From NCBI GenBank assembly GCA_900551465.1, contig URWL01000125.1, positions 1-6,363 on the forward strand: DNA of 6,363 bases, given 5' to 3'. Shown piece by piece: positions 1 through 4,656 of the stretch. Numbering within the stretch: position 1 is the first letter of the stretch; every line of letters starts with the position of its first letter. A program made the position numbers and the translations under genes. This DNA comes from an uncultured Blautia sp. GTDB taxonomy: Bacteria; Bacillota; Clostridia; Lachnospirales; Lachnospiraceae. The notes beneath the pieces were generated by a model. It was given only the letters and a program-made list of their open reading frames with translations, was not told the DNA's origin and searched no databases.

Positions 1-100
1 AATTAAATAAGGGGTTATGTAAAAAAAATTTTTGAAGGGTAAATTCTTTTTACAACAACGATTATAATATAAATTGGAAAAAAAAGCAATATGATTTCAT

Positions 101-130
101 GAATATTATTACAACTTTTTTAACATACTA
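101..130 (+). promoter_or_regulatory. Candidate sigma-G (forespore) promoter
   Basis: GAATA (101-105) is separated by exactly 18 bases from CATACTA (124-130). This fits the B. subtilis sigma-G consensus as I recall it (gHATR, 18 bp, CATnHTA) at every specified position. The predicted transcription start is near 137, giving a leader of about 75 bases before the ATG at 212. No good sigma-A promoter is visible nearby: TTGACA at 149-154 has no -10 box at the right distance, and TATAAT at 63-68 lacks a -35. Use by sigma-G is inferred from the match only. Confidence 0.55.
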
Positions 131-211
131 TAGGATGTCATAAACAAGTTGACAAATACATCCGGCATTCAGGCGGCTGTATTCAACAGATTATATCAGG
201 AGGTAATGAAA

Positions 212-397
212 ATGGCCAAAAATTATGAATCTGAAAACAAAACAATGAACAACACAAACAAAGCAACTGACAAAAACACACAGAATGCACAGAACTGTGG
301 AAAAAACACCACGAAAAACAGCAGTAAAAACAGTTCCAAAAACAAACTTTCCAATGCCTATGATCTGGAAGAAAACAACTATTCCGACAGATACTAA
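212..397 (+). CDS. Small Asn/Lys-rich protein, candidate spore-associated protein
   Basis: This encodes a 61-residue, strongly hydrophilic protein of unknown function. I chose the ATG at 212 because AGGAGGT (198-204) lies 8 bases upstream; an in-frame TTG at 149 has no ribosome binding site and would place coding sequence over the predicted leader. Composition is extreme: 15 Asn and 9 Lys, rich in Ser/Thr, almost no hydrophobic residues, one Cys (29). Residues 31-44 are tetrapeptide repeats of the form K-N-[ST]-[ST], and the C-terminus (50-61) is acidic and Tyr-containing (YDLEENNYSDRY). There is no signal peptide or membrane segment, so it should be cytoplasmic and probably disordered. A sigma-G-like promoter lies upstream and an intrinsic terminator downstream, so it is probably monocistronic. 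Small size, polar composition and the promoter suggest a forespore product in the manner of minor small acid-soluble spore proteins. I do not see the alpha/beta-type SASP signature, so the role is inference. Confidence 0.7.
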   Translation: MAKNYESENKTMNNTNKATDKNTQNAQNCGKNTTKNSSKNSSKNKLSNAYDLEENNYSDRY

Positions 398-452
398 AGC
401 AAGAATTTACTGAACTGCAAACGCTTCTCCCTTCTTATATGATGATGCAGAC

Positions 453-484
453 AGGAGTGCCGCCCACCGCAGCACTCCTTTTTT
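453..484 (+). terminator. Intrinsic terminator after the small protein gene
   Basis: AGGAGTGC (453-460) and GCACTCCT (472-479) form a perfect 8-bp stem around an 11-base loop, followed by a run of six T (479-484). It ends the short transcript of the Asn/Lys-rich gene and separates it from the rhodanese gene. Confidence 0.85.
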
Positions 485-551
485 GCATGGATTTCTAATT
501 TGTGCTCCTTTGTGTTTTTCCGCATATGATAAATAAAAAAGGAATACCGTT

Positions 552-863
552 ATGTTTCCAATTGAAACGATTTCTGCAAAAATGCTGGATTACTATGTTG
601 GACGATCCGATACTATGATCATAGATGTCCGCGGCCCAGATGCTTATAGAAAAAGCCATATTCTTGGCGCAGTAAATTTACCTTATCAGGAATTATCCAT
701 ATGCAGAGAACTTCCGCCTGAAAAACTCCTTGTATTTTACTGCCAAAGAGGCGGCGCCAGTATGGCTGCAGCTCGTCTTTTTGTTCGGAAAGGATACCGT
801 ACCCGTTCTGTAATCGGTGGTTTTGAAGCTTATCGCGGAAGAAATCTTGTAATTTCTTCCTAA
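552..863 (+). CDS. Single-domain rhodanese-like sulfurtransferase
   Basis: This 103-residue protein is one rhodanese domain, the usual length for stand-alone members. The family moves sulfane sulfur from a donor through a persulfide on the active-site cysteine to a thiol acceptor, in the cytoplasm. Visible marks are the N-terminal DVRGPDAYRKSHILGAVNLP segment (25-44), typical of the domain, and the active-site loop CQRGGAS with Cys64, preceded by the strand LLVFY. The C-terminal GGFEAYRG (89-96) is also typical. There is no signal peptide. The ATG at 552 has a modest AAAAAAGGA site ending 8 bases before it. It is cut off from the upstream gene by a terminator and lies 85 bases before yfcE, with a hairpin in the gap, so membership in the following operon is uncertain. 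The sulfur acceptor cannot be told from sequence. Confidence 0.9.
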   Translation: MFPIETISAKMLDYYVGRSDTMIIDVRGPDAYRKSHILGAVNLPYQELSICRELPPEKLLVFYCQRGGASMAAARLFVRKGYRTRSVIGGFEAYRGRNLVISS

Positions 864-879
864 CCATGATAATGTAAAA

Positions 880-918
880 GAGAAAATCCCTTTTCCGAAC
901 GGGGAAGAGACTTTTCTC
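880..918 (+). other. Long imperfect hairpin without T-tract
   Basis: GAGAAAA (880-886) pairs with TTTTCTC (912-918). After a bulged C911, TCCCTTTTCC (887-896) pairs with GGGGAAGAGA (901-910) with one C/A mismatch and two G-T pairs, around the tetraloop GAAC (897-900). On the + strand it is followed by AAAAC, not T, so it is a poor terminator for the rhodanese gene. On the - strand four T follow it, but no gene reads into it from that side. It could be an RNA-processing or stability element between the rhodanese gene and yfcE. Confidence 0.5.
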
Positions 919-948
919 AAAACATCCATAAATAAGGAGAACACATTG

Positions 949-1494
949 ATGAAATACATGTTTGCATCGGATATACACGGTTCGGCATACTACTGCCGCA
1001 AAATGCTGGACGCTTTCCGGCAGGAAAATGCACAGCGGCTGGTTCTTCTGGGCGATCTTCTCTATCACGGACCCAGAAATGACCTCCCGAAAGAGTATGC
1101 CCCCAAAGAAGTCATCGCACTTCTTAATCAAAATAAAAACCGGATCTATGCAGTCCGTGGAAACTGTGAGGCAGAGGTGGATCAGATGGTTCTGGAATTT
1201 CCTGTCATGGCTGATTACTGCATCCTTTCTATTGACGGCAGGACTTTTTATGCCACACACGGTCATACTTACAATCAGGATCATCTGCCTCCCCTTCAGG
1301 AAAATGATATTCTGATCCATGGTCATACCCATGTCCTGAGGGCAGAGCAGATGGACGGCTACATTCTTCTTAATCCCGGCTCTGTCTCCATCCCCAAAGA
1401 AGGCAATCCGCACACCTACGCAGTGCTGGAAGACAACTGCTTTACTATTAAAGATTTTGACGGAAATACTGTCAGAGAAATGAGGCTGCCATGA
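949..1494 (+). CDS. yfcE: YfcE-family metallophosphodiesterase
   Basis: This 181-residue protein belongs to the calcineurin-like metallophosphoesterase superfamily and closely resembles E. coli YfcE, a Mn-dependent phosphodiesterase active on model substrates such as bis-pNPP, with unclear physiological substrate. All metal-binding motifs are present: D8-x-H10 (SDIHG), GD36, GN72C, H104-G-H106 and GHTH (125-128). The YfcE-specific stretches HGPRN (40-44), AVRGNC-EAEVDQM (68-80) and LNPGSVSIPK (141-150) are also there. I prefer ATG 949, with AAGGAGA (934-940) upstream, over an in-frame TTG at 946 that would add one residue. It is the first gene of a four-gene operon, and its TGA stop overlaps the next ATG. 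No obvious sigma-A promoter is visible in the 85 bases upstream, so transcription may come from the rhodanese side. A second, shorter relative closes the operon. Confidence 0.93.
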   Translation: MKYMFASDIHGSAYYCRKMLDAFRQENAQRLVLLGDLLYHGPRNDLPKEYAPKEVIALLNQNKNRIYAVRGNCEAEVDQMVLEFPVMADYCILSIDGRTFYATHGHTYNQDHLPPLQENDILIHGHTHVLRAEQMDGYILLNPGSVSIPKEGNPHTYAVLEDNCFTIKDFDGNTVREMRLP

Positions 1495-2645
1495 AATATA
1501 TGGAACTGATCGCTCCCTGCCATTTCGGCATGGAGGCTGTACTGAAACGTGAAATTCTGGATCTGGGCTATGAAATAAGCAAGGTAGAAGACGGAAAAGT
1601 TACTTTCCTTGCCGATGCCGCCGGAATCCCACAGGCAAATATATTCCTGCGTACTACAGAACGTATCCTTCTGAAAACAGGAGAATTCAAAGCAGTTACT
1701 TTCGATGAGCTTTTTGAAAAAACAAAAGCTATTCCCTGGGAAAATTATATTCCCAAGGACGGAAAGTTTTGGGTTGCCAAAGCAAACTCTGTAAAAAGCG
1801 CGCTTTTCAGTCCTTCTGATATCCAGTCTATTATGAAAAAAGCCATTGTGGAACGTCTCAAAGGCGTTTATGGCATTTCCTGGTTTCCGGAAGACGGTGC
1901 AAGCTTTCCCATCCGCGTTGCTTTTATGAAAGATATCGCCACCATCGGTATTGATACTTCCGGTGTATCCCTTCATAAAAGAGGATACCGCCAGATGACA
2001 GTAAAAGCTCCGATCACAGAAACCCTTGCCTCTGCACTTATTATGCTCACACCTTGGAACAAAGACCGCATTCTGGTGGATCCTTTCTGCGGAAGCGGTA
2101 CCTTTCCTATTGAAGCAGCCATGATCGCAGCAGATATGGCGCCTGGCATGAACCGTTCTTTTCTTTCTGAGGACTGGAAACACATTATTCCGCGCAAATG
2201 CTGGTATGATGCCATAGAGGAAGCAAACGACCGGATAAATCTGGATATCAAAACAGACATCCAGGGTTACGACATTGATCCTGAAGCACTGAAGTCCGCC
2301 AGAGCCAATGCAAAAATGGCGGGAGTGGACAAGCTGATCCATTTCCAGCAAAGAGCGGTCAAAGATCTGAGTCATCCTAAACCTTATGGATTTTTGATCA
2401 CCAATCCGCCCTACGGCGAACGTCTGGAAGAAAAAGCCGCACTTCCCCAGCTTTACCGGGAAATCGGTGAAAGCTTTGCCCGTCTGGACAAATGGTCCAT
2501 GTACCTGATCACTTCCTATGATAAAGCAGAAAATGACATCGGAAGAAAAGCAGATAAAAACCGAAAAATATACAATGGTATGTTAAAAACCTACTACTAC
2601 CAGTTTCTGGGACCCAAACCGCCAAGGAGGAATATGAATCCATGA
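1491..2645 (+). CDS. rlmL: THUMP-domain class I SAM-dependent rRNA methyltransferase (RlmL/YpsC family)
   Basis: A 384-residue protein matching the stand-alone RlmL/YpsC family, which methylates guanine N2 in large-subunit rRNA; E. coli RlmKL makes m2G2445 with its RlmL half. The N-terminal part (about 45-155) is the THUMP RNA-binding region, followed by GVSLHKRGYR (158-167) linking to the methyltransferase domain, typical of the family. The Rossmann domain shows motif I DPFCGSGTFPIEAA (197-210), motif II GYDIDPEA (259-266) and the catalytic NPPYGER (305-311), the N-P-P-Y form used by amino-group methyltransferases. The length fits the family without the RlmK domain that is fused in enterobacteria. 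ATG 1491 overlaps the yfcE stop by four bases and has GAGG (1482-1485) 5 bases upstream. The product is cytoplasmic. The exact target nucleotide is inferred from the family, not seen. Confidence 0.92.
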   Translation: MKYMELIAPCHFGMEAVLKREILDLGYEISKVEDGKVTFLADAAGIPQANIFLRTTERILLKTGEFKAVTFDELFEKTKAIPWENYIPKDGKFWVAKANSVKSALFSPSDIQSIMKKAIVERLKGVYGISWFPEDGASFPIRVAFMKDIATIGIDTSGVSLHKRGYRQMTVKAPITETLASALIMLTPWNKDRILVDPFCGSGTFPIEAAMIAADMAPGMNRSFLSEDWKHIIPRKCWYDAIEEANDRINLDIKTDIQGYDIDPEALKSARANAKMAGVDKLIHFQQRAVKDLSHPKPYGFLITNPPYGERLEEKAALPQLYREIGESFARLDKWSMYLITSYDKAENDIGRKADKNRKIYNGMLKTYYYQFLGPKPPRRNMNP

Positions 2646-3226
2646 AAAAAGTGATTTTTGCCACAGGTAATGAAGGAAAAATGAAAGAAATCCGTGAGAT
2701 CCTTGGAGATCTGGATATTGAACTTCTTTCTCTGAAAGACGCAGGCATTACTGCGGATATCGAAGAAAACGGAAGTACATTTGAAGAAAATGCTATCATC
2801 AAGGCAAAAGCAATCAGTCAGCTTACCGGAGAGATTGTCCTCGCTGATGACTCCGGACTAGAGATTGATTATCTGAACAAAGAACCAGGAATTTATTCTG
2901 CCCGCTATATGGGCGAAGATACCTCCTACCATATCAAAAACGCGAACCTGATCCAAAGACTGGAGGGAGTTCCTGACCAGCAGAGAACCGCTCGTTTTGT
3001 CTGCGCTATCGCTGCTGCTTTTCCAGACGGCACCGCAAAAACAGTTCGTGCCTCCATGGAAGGAAGAATCGGTTATGAAGAAAAAGGAGAAAACGGCTTC
3101 GGCTATGATCCCATCTTTTATCTTCCGGAATACGGCTGTTCTTCAGCAGAAATCTCCATGGAAGAAAAAAATAAGATCAGCCACAGAGGGAAGGCTCTGC
3201 GCGCCATTAAGGATGAGCTCAGATGA
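2642..3226 (+). CDS. rdgB: RdgB/HAM1 non-canonical purine NTP pyrophosphatase (XTP/dITP diphosphatase)
   Basis: This 194-residue protein hydrolyses ITP, dITP and XTP to the monophosphate plus pyrophosphate, keeping deaminated purines out of DNA and RNA. Family signatures appear in order: ATGNEGK (7-13, triphosphate binding, Lys13), E41 and the TFEENA segment (46-51), the metal-binding LADDSGL (67-73, Asp69/Asp70), PGIYSARY (82-89), the base-pocket stretch NGFGYDPIF (151-159) and SHRGKAL (180-186). Length is normal. AAGGAGG (2624-2630) lies inside the end of the upstream gene, 11 bases before ATG 2642; an ATG at 2634 is in the upstream frame and is not the start. Its start overlaps the previous stop by four bases, and its own stop overlaps the next start the same way. 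The pairing with a small phosphodiesterase downstream matches ysnA-ysnB of B. subtilis. Confidence 0.97.
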   Translation: MKKVIFATGNEGKMKEIREILGDLDIELLSLKDAGITADIEENGSTFEENAIIKAKAISQLTGEIVLADDSGLEIDYLNKEPGIYSARYMGEDTSYHIKNANLIQRLEGVPDQQRTARFVCAIAAAFPDGTAKTVRASMEGRIGYEEKGENGFGYDPIFYLPEYGCSSAEISMEEKNKISHRGKALRAIKDELR

Positions 3227-3702
3227 AAATCCTTGTAGTCAGTGACACGCACGGTCGTGACGGAAATCTGGAACAGGCAGTTCTGAAGGAACAGCCCTTT
3301 GACATGCTGATCCACTGCGGAGACGTAGAAGGCAGGGAATTTTATATTGAGGCACTGGCTGAATGTCCCTGCACCATGGTCTCCGGAAATAACGACTTTT
3401 TCTCTGACCTTCCCAGAGAAGATGAACTCTCCATTGCCGGACATCAGATCCTTATCAGTCACGGGCATTATTATGGAGTATCTATGGACTTTTCCAGAAT
3501 CGTAGATGAGGCACAATCCAGAAACTGCGACTGTGTATGTTTCGGACATATCCATCGTCCTGTGCTGGAAGAGATTGACGGAGTGCTTGTTCTGAATCCG
3601 GGCAGTCTTTCTTTCCCCCGCCAGAGAAATCATAAGCCCAGCTATGCCGTGCTGAACATTGAAAAAAACGGACATATCTCAGCACAGATCCAATATCTGT
3701 AA
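3223..3702 (+). CDS. ysnB: YsnB/MJ0936-type metallophosphodiesterase
   Basis: A 159-residue calcineurin-like phosphoesterase of the YfcE/MJ0936 group. Metal ligands are all present: D8-x-H10 (SDTHG), GD34, GNND (55-58), H80-G-H82 and GHIH (108-111), followed by LNPGSLSFPR (124-133). It is a relative of the first gene of this operon but shorter, and lacks the HGPRN stretch of true YfcE, so the two are distinct subfamilies and not a recent duplication. Family members hydrolyse phosphodiester bonds with Mn or Ni in vitro; the natural substrate is unknown. The ATG lies in a four-base overlap with the rdgB stop, and AAGGATGAG (3209-3217) just upstream is a plausible ribosome binding site. It is the last gene of the operon; a strong terminator begins 4 bases after the stop. 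Confidence 0.93.
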   Translation: MKILVVSDTHGRDGNLEQAVLKEQPFDMLIHCGDVEGREFYIEALAECPCTMVSGNNDFFSDLPREDELSIAGHQILISHGHYYGVSMDFSRIVDEAQSRNCDCVCFGHIHRPVLEEIDGVLVLNPGSLSFPRQRNHKPSYAVLNIEKNGHISAQIQYL

Positions 3703-3705
3703 AAA

Positions 3706-3748
3706 GCAGTATAAAAAAGCGCCTGAATAAGGCGCTTTTTTATACTGC
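3706..3748. terminator. Bidirectional intrinsic terminator shared by the operon and tRNA-Leu
   Basis: A perfect 18-bp inverted repeat (3706-3723 with 3731-3748) encloses the 7-base loop TGAATAA. The stem contains AAAAAA on one side and TTTTTT on the other, so the GGCGC/GCGCC core is followed by a T-run in both directions. It stops the yfcE-ysnB operon on the + strand and the tRNA-Leu transcript on the - strand. The last three bases of the repeat (3746-3748) are the 3' end of tRNA-Leu. Confidence 0.93.
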
Positions 3749-3826
3749 GGGCAACAGGACTTGAACCTGCACGTCATGGACACCAGAACCTAAATCTGGC
3801 GCGTCTGCCAATTCCGCCATGCCCGC
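3746..3826 (-). tRNA. tRNA-Leu (anticodon TAG)
   Basis: The - strand folds as a cloverleaf. The acceptor stem GCGGGCA pairs with TGCCCGC and the discriminator is A. The anticodon stem-loop is CCAGA-TTTAGGT-TCTGG, with anticodon TAG at + 3790-3792, reading CUA. A long variable arm, as expected for Leu, precedes the T-arm with loop TTCAAGT. CCA is not encoded. It lies alone downstream of a terminator that follows tRNA-Lys, and its 3' end merges into the shared terminator stem. Confidence 0.95.
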
Positions 3827-3879
3827 ATGGATTATGAAGTTTTTCTGTATCCTCTCCAAATCCGGGTGGATACTGTAAG

Positions 3880-3908
3880 AAAAAAAGCATCTGTATCTCT
3901 ACAGATGC
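3880..3908 (-). terminator. Internal terminator after tRNA-Lys
   Basis: Read on the - strand, GCATCTGTA and TACAGATGC (+ 3887-3895 and 3900-3908) form a perfect 9-bp stem with a 4-base loop, directly followed by seven T (+ A-run 3880-3886). It begins 2 bases after the 3' end of tRNA-Lys. It should end most transcripts of the Pro-to-Lys array before tRNA-Leu. Confidence 0.85.
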
Positions 3909-3910
3909 AA

Positions 3911-3983
3911 TGAGGCATCGGGGATTCGAACCCCGGACAACTTGATTAAAAGTCAAGTGCTCTACCGACTGAGCTAATACCCC
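3911..3983 (-). tRNA. tRNA-Lys (anticodon TTT)
   Basis: 73 bases. The acceptor GGGGTAT pairs with ATGCCTC using two G-T pairs; the discriminator is A. The D-arm contains AGCTCAGTCGGTAGAGCA. The anticodon stem-loop is CTTGA-CTTTTAA-TCAAG, with TTT at + 3948-3950. The T-arm is CGGGG-TTCGAAT-CCCCG. CCA is not encoded. It is the last gene before the internal terminator. Confidence 0.96.
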
Positions 3984-3991
3984 ATAATGGA

Positions 3992-4063
3992 CTGGGCTAG
4001 TTGGATTCGAACCAACGAATGCAGCAGTCAAAGTGCTGTGCCTTACCGCTTGGCGATAGCCCA
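3992..4063 (-). tRNA. tRNA-Gln (anticodon TTG)
   Basis: 72 bases. The acceptor TGGGCTA pairs with TAGCCCA and the discriminator is G. The unusual U1-A72 first pair is characteristic of bacterial tRNA-Gln. The anticodon stem-loop is CAGCA-CTTTGAC-TGCTG, with TTG at + 4029-4031. The T-arm is GTTGG-TTCGAAT-CCAAC. There is no CCA. It is 8 bases from tRNA-Lys. Confidence 0.96.
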
Positions 4064-4073
4064 AAGGCGAAAG

Positions 4074-4148
4074 GGTGGATACAGGGATTCGAACCCTGGG
4101 CCTCCAGAGCCACAATCTGGCGCGCTAACCAACTGCGCTATACCCACC
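4074..4148 (-). tRNA. tRNA-His (anticodon GTG)
   Basis: The acceptor GTGGGTA pairs with TATCCAC. An encoded G at -1 (+ 4148) faces C73 (+ 4074), the identity element of tRNA-His, so I include it. The anticodon stem-loop is CCAGA-TTGTGGC-TCTGG, with GTG at + 4111-4113. The T-arm is CAGGG-TTCGAAT-CCCTG. There is no CCA. It is 10 bases from tRNA-Gln. Confidence 0.96.
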
Positions 4149-4152
4149 ACAG

Positions 4153-4226
<74 letters not shown>

Positions 4227-4245
4227 ATTTCTCTTTTTACAGAGA

Positions 4246-4316
4246 AGCGGGTGATGGGAATCGAACCCACGTATCCAGCTTGGAAGGCTGGTGTTCTACC
4301 ATTGAACTACACCCGC
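4246..4316 (-). tRNA. tRNA-Gly (anticodon TCC)
   Basis: 71 bases. The acceptor GCGGGTG pairs with CACCCGC and the discriminator is T. The anticodon stem-loop is CCAGC-CTTCCAA-GCTGG, with TCC at + 4282-4284. The T-arm is GTGGG-TTCGATT-CCCAT. There is no CCA. The 19-base spacer to tRNA-Arg holds a weak 5-bp inverted repeat (TCTCT/AGAGA). Confidence 0.96.
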
Positions 4317-4350
4317 ATATTCGCTGAAACGGTAAAAGTTGTTTACAGCA

Positions 4351-4425
4351 TCGGGGTGACAGGATTCGAACCTGCGGCCTCCTGGTCCCAAACCAGGCGC
4401 TCTAGCCAAACTGAGCCACACCCCG
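4351..4425 (-). tRNA. tRNA-Pro (anticodon TGG)
   Basis: 75 bases. The acceptor CGGGGTG pairs with CACCCCG and the discriminator is A. The C1-G72 pair is typical of tRNA-Pro. The anticodon stem-loop is CCTGG-TTTGGGA-CCAGG, with TGG at + 4388-4390. The T-arm is GCAGG-TTCGAAT-CCTGT. There is no CCA. It is the first gene of the cluster, about 35 bases after the predicted transcription start. Confidence 0.96.
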
Positions 4426-4467
4426 TAAACGGTATTTAATTTTCCGCGTTCGCTTGACGCAAGACAT

Positions 4468-4496
4468 ATTATATTATAGGCCTTTACAAAAGTCAA
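4468..4496 (-). promoter_or_regulatory. Sigma-A promoter of the tRNA cluster
   Basis: On the - strand, TTGACT (+ 4491-4496) and TATAAT (+ 4468-4473) are 17 bases apart, one mismatch from the sigma-A consensus. A second TATAAT overlaps upstream (+ 4473-4478), but its 12-base spacer rules it out. The predicted start is near 4461. It faces away from the uraA promoter. Confidence 0.85.
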
Positions 4497-4500
4497 CACC

Positions 4501-4527
4501 TTTTTTTAAATTTTTTTTATTTTTTTT
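4501..4527 (-). promoter_or_regulatory. Phased A-tracts (UP-element-like) upstream of the tRNA promoter
   Basis: Read on the - strand, three A-runs of 7, 8 and 8 bases (+ 4501-4507, 4511-4518, 4520-4527) have centres about 9-10 bases apart. The first lies 4 bases upstream of the -35 box. Position and helical phasing suit a curved UP element that contacts the RNA polymerase alpha subunit, as at rRNA and tRNA promoters. The effect is inferred. Confidence 0.6.
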
Positions 4528-4583
4528 ATTTATTCAAAAACCGCGAAAAAAAGGGCTTTTTCCTCTTCCTTTCTGTATTTTCT

Positions 4584-4613
4584 TTTACAGAAGTTCATAC
4601 ACTATGCTATAAT
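4584..4613 (+). promoter_or_regulatory. Sigma-A promoter of uraA with extended -10
   Basis: TTTACA (4584-4589, one mismatch) is separated by 18 bases from a perfect TATAAT (4608-4613), which is preceded by TGC (4605-4607), an extended -10 of the TGn type. The predicted start is near 4620, giving a leader of about 37 bases, too short for a riboswitch or attenuator. Confidence 0.8.
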
Positions 4614-4626
4614 ATTTCCGATTACA

Positions 4627-4640
4627 TCGTATGTATACGA
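4627..4640. promoter_or_regulatory. Palindrome in the uraA leader, candidate operator
   Basis: TCGTATGTATACGA consists of two 6-bp arms (4627-4632, 4635-4640) around GT, about 8-21 bases past the predicted start. The position suits a repressor roadblock. The GTATAC-like core is loosely similar to GntR-family sites. No regulator gene is in the window, so function is a guess. Confidence 0.4.
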
Positions 4641-4656
4641 GAAAGAGAGGAAAAGA

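Noticed and set aside
149..211. TTG at 149 as an upstream start for the small protein, or TTGACA 149-154 as a -35 box
   Set aside because: There is no ribosome binding site before 149, while AGGAGGT is ideally placed for 212. No -10 box lies 16-18 bases after 154 (ggcggc region).
525..530. TATGAT as a -10 box for the rhodanese gene
   Set aside because: No acceptable -35 sequence at 16-18 bases; the best, TTGTGC at 500-505, is 19 bases away with three matches.
847..873. Sigma-A promoter TTGTAA-15-GATAAT upstream of yfcE
   Set aside because: The spacer is 15 bases and both boxes are poor, so I could not support it.
1416..2375. Long - strand frame (319 codons) opposite the methyltransferase
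   Set aside because: The opposite strand carries a full set of methyltransferase motifs. The antisense translation is low in complexity of fold signals and rich in Cys, Phe and His, as expected for a shadow frame.
3774..4115. Open - strand frame of 113 codons
   Set aside because: It overlaps tRNA-Leu, Lys, Gln and His in the sense direction, has no ribosome binding site and no protein-like pattern.
4545..4562. GAAAAA/TTTTTC inverted repeat as a terminator in the divergent intergenic region
   Set aside because: The stem is almost all A-T, the loop is small, and no transcript enters from either side that would need it.
4614..4656. PyrR-binding attenuator or purine riboswitch in the uraA leader
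   Set aside because: The leader is only about 37 bases. It shares AGAGAGG with the PyrR loop consensus, but this is the ribosome binding site and no antiterminator or terminator hairpins surround it.
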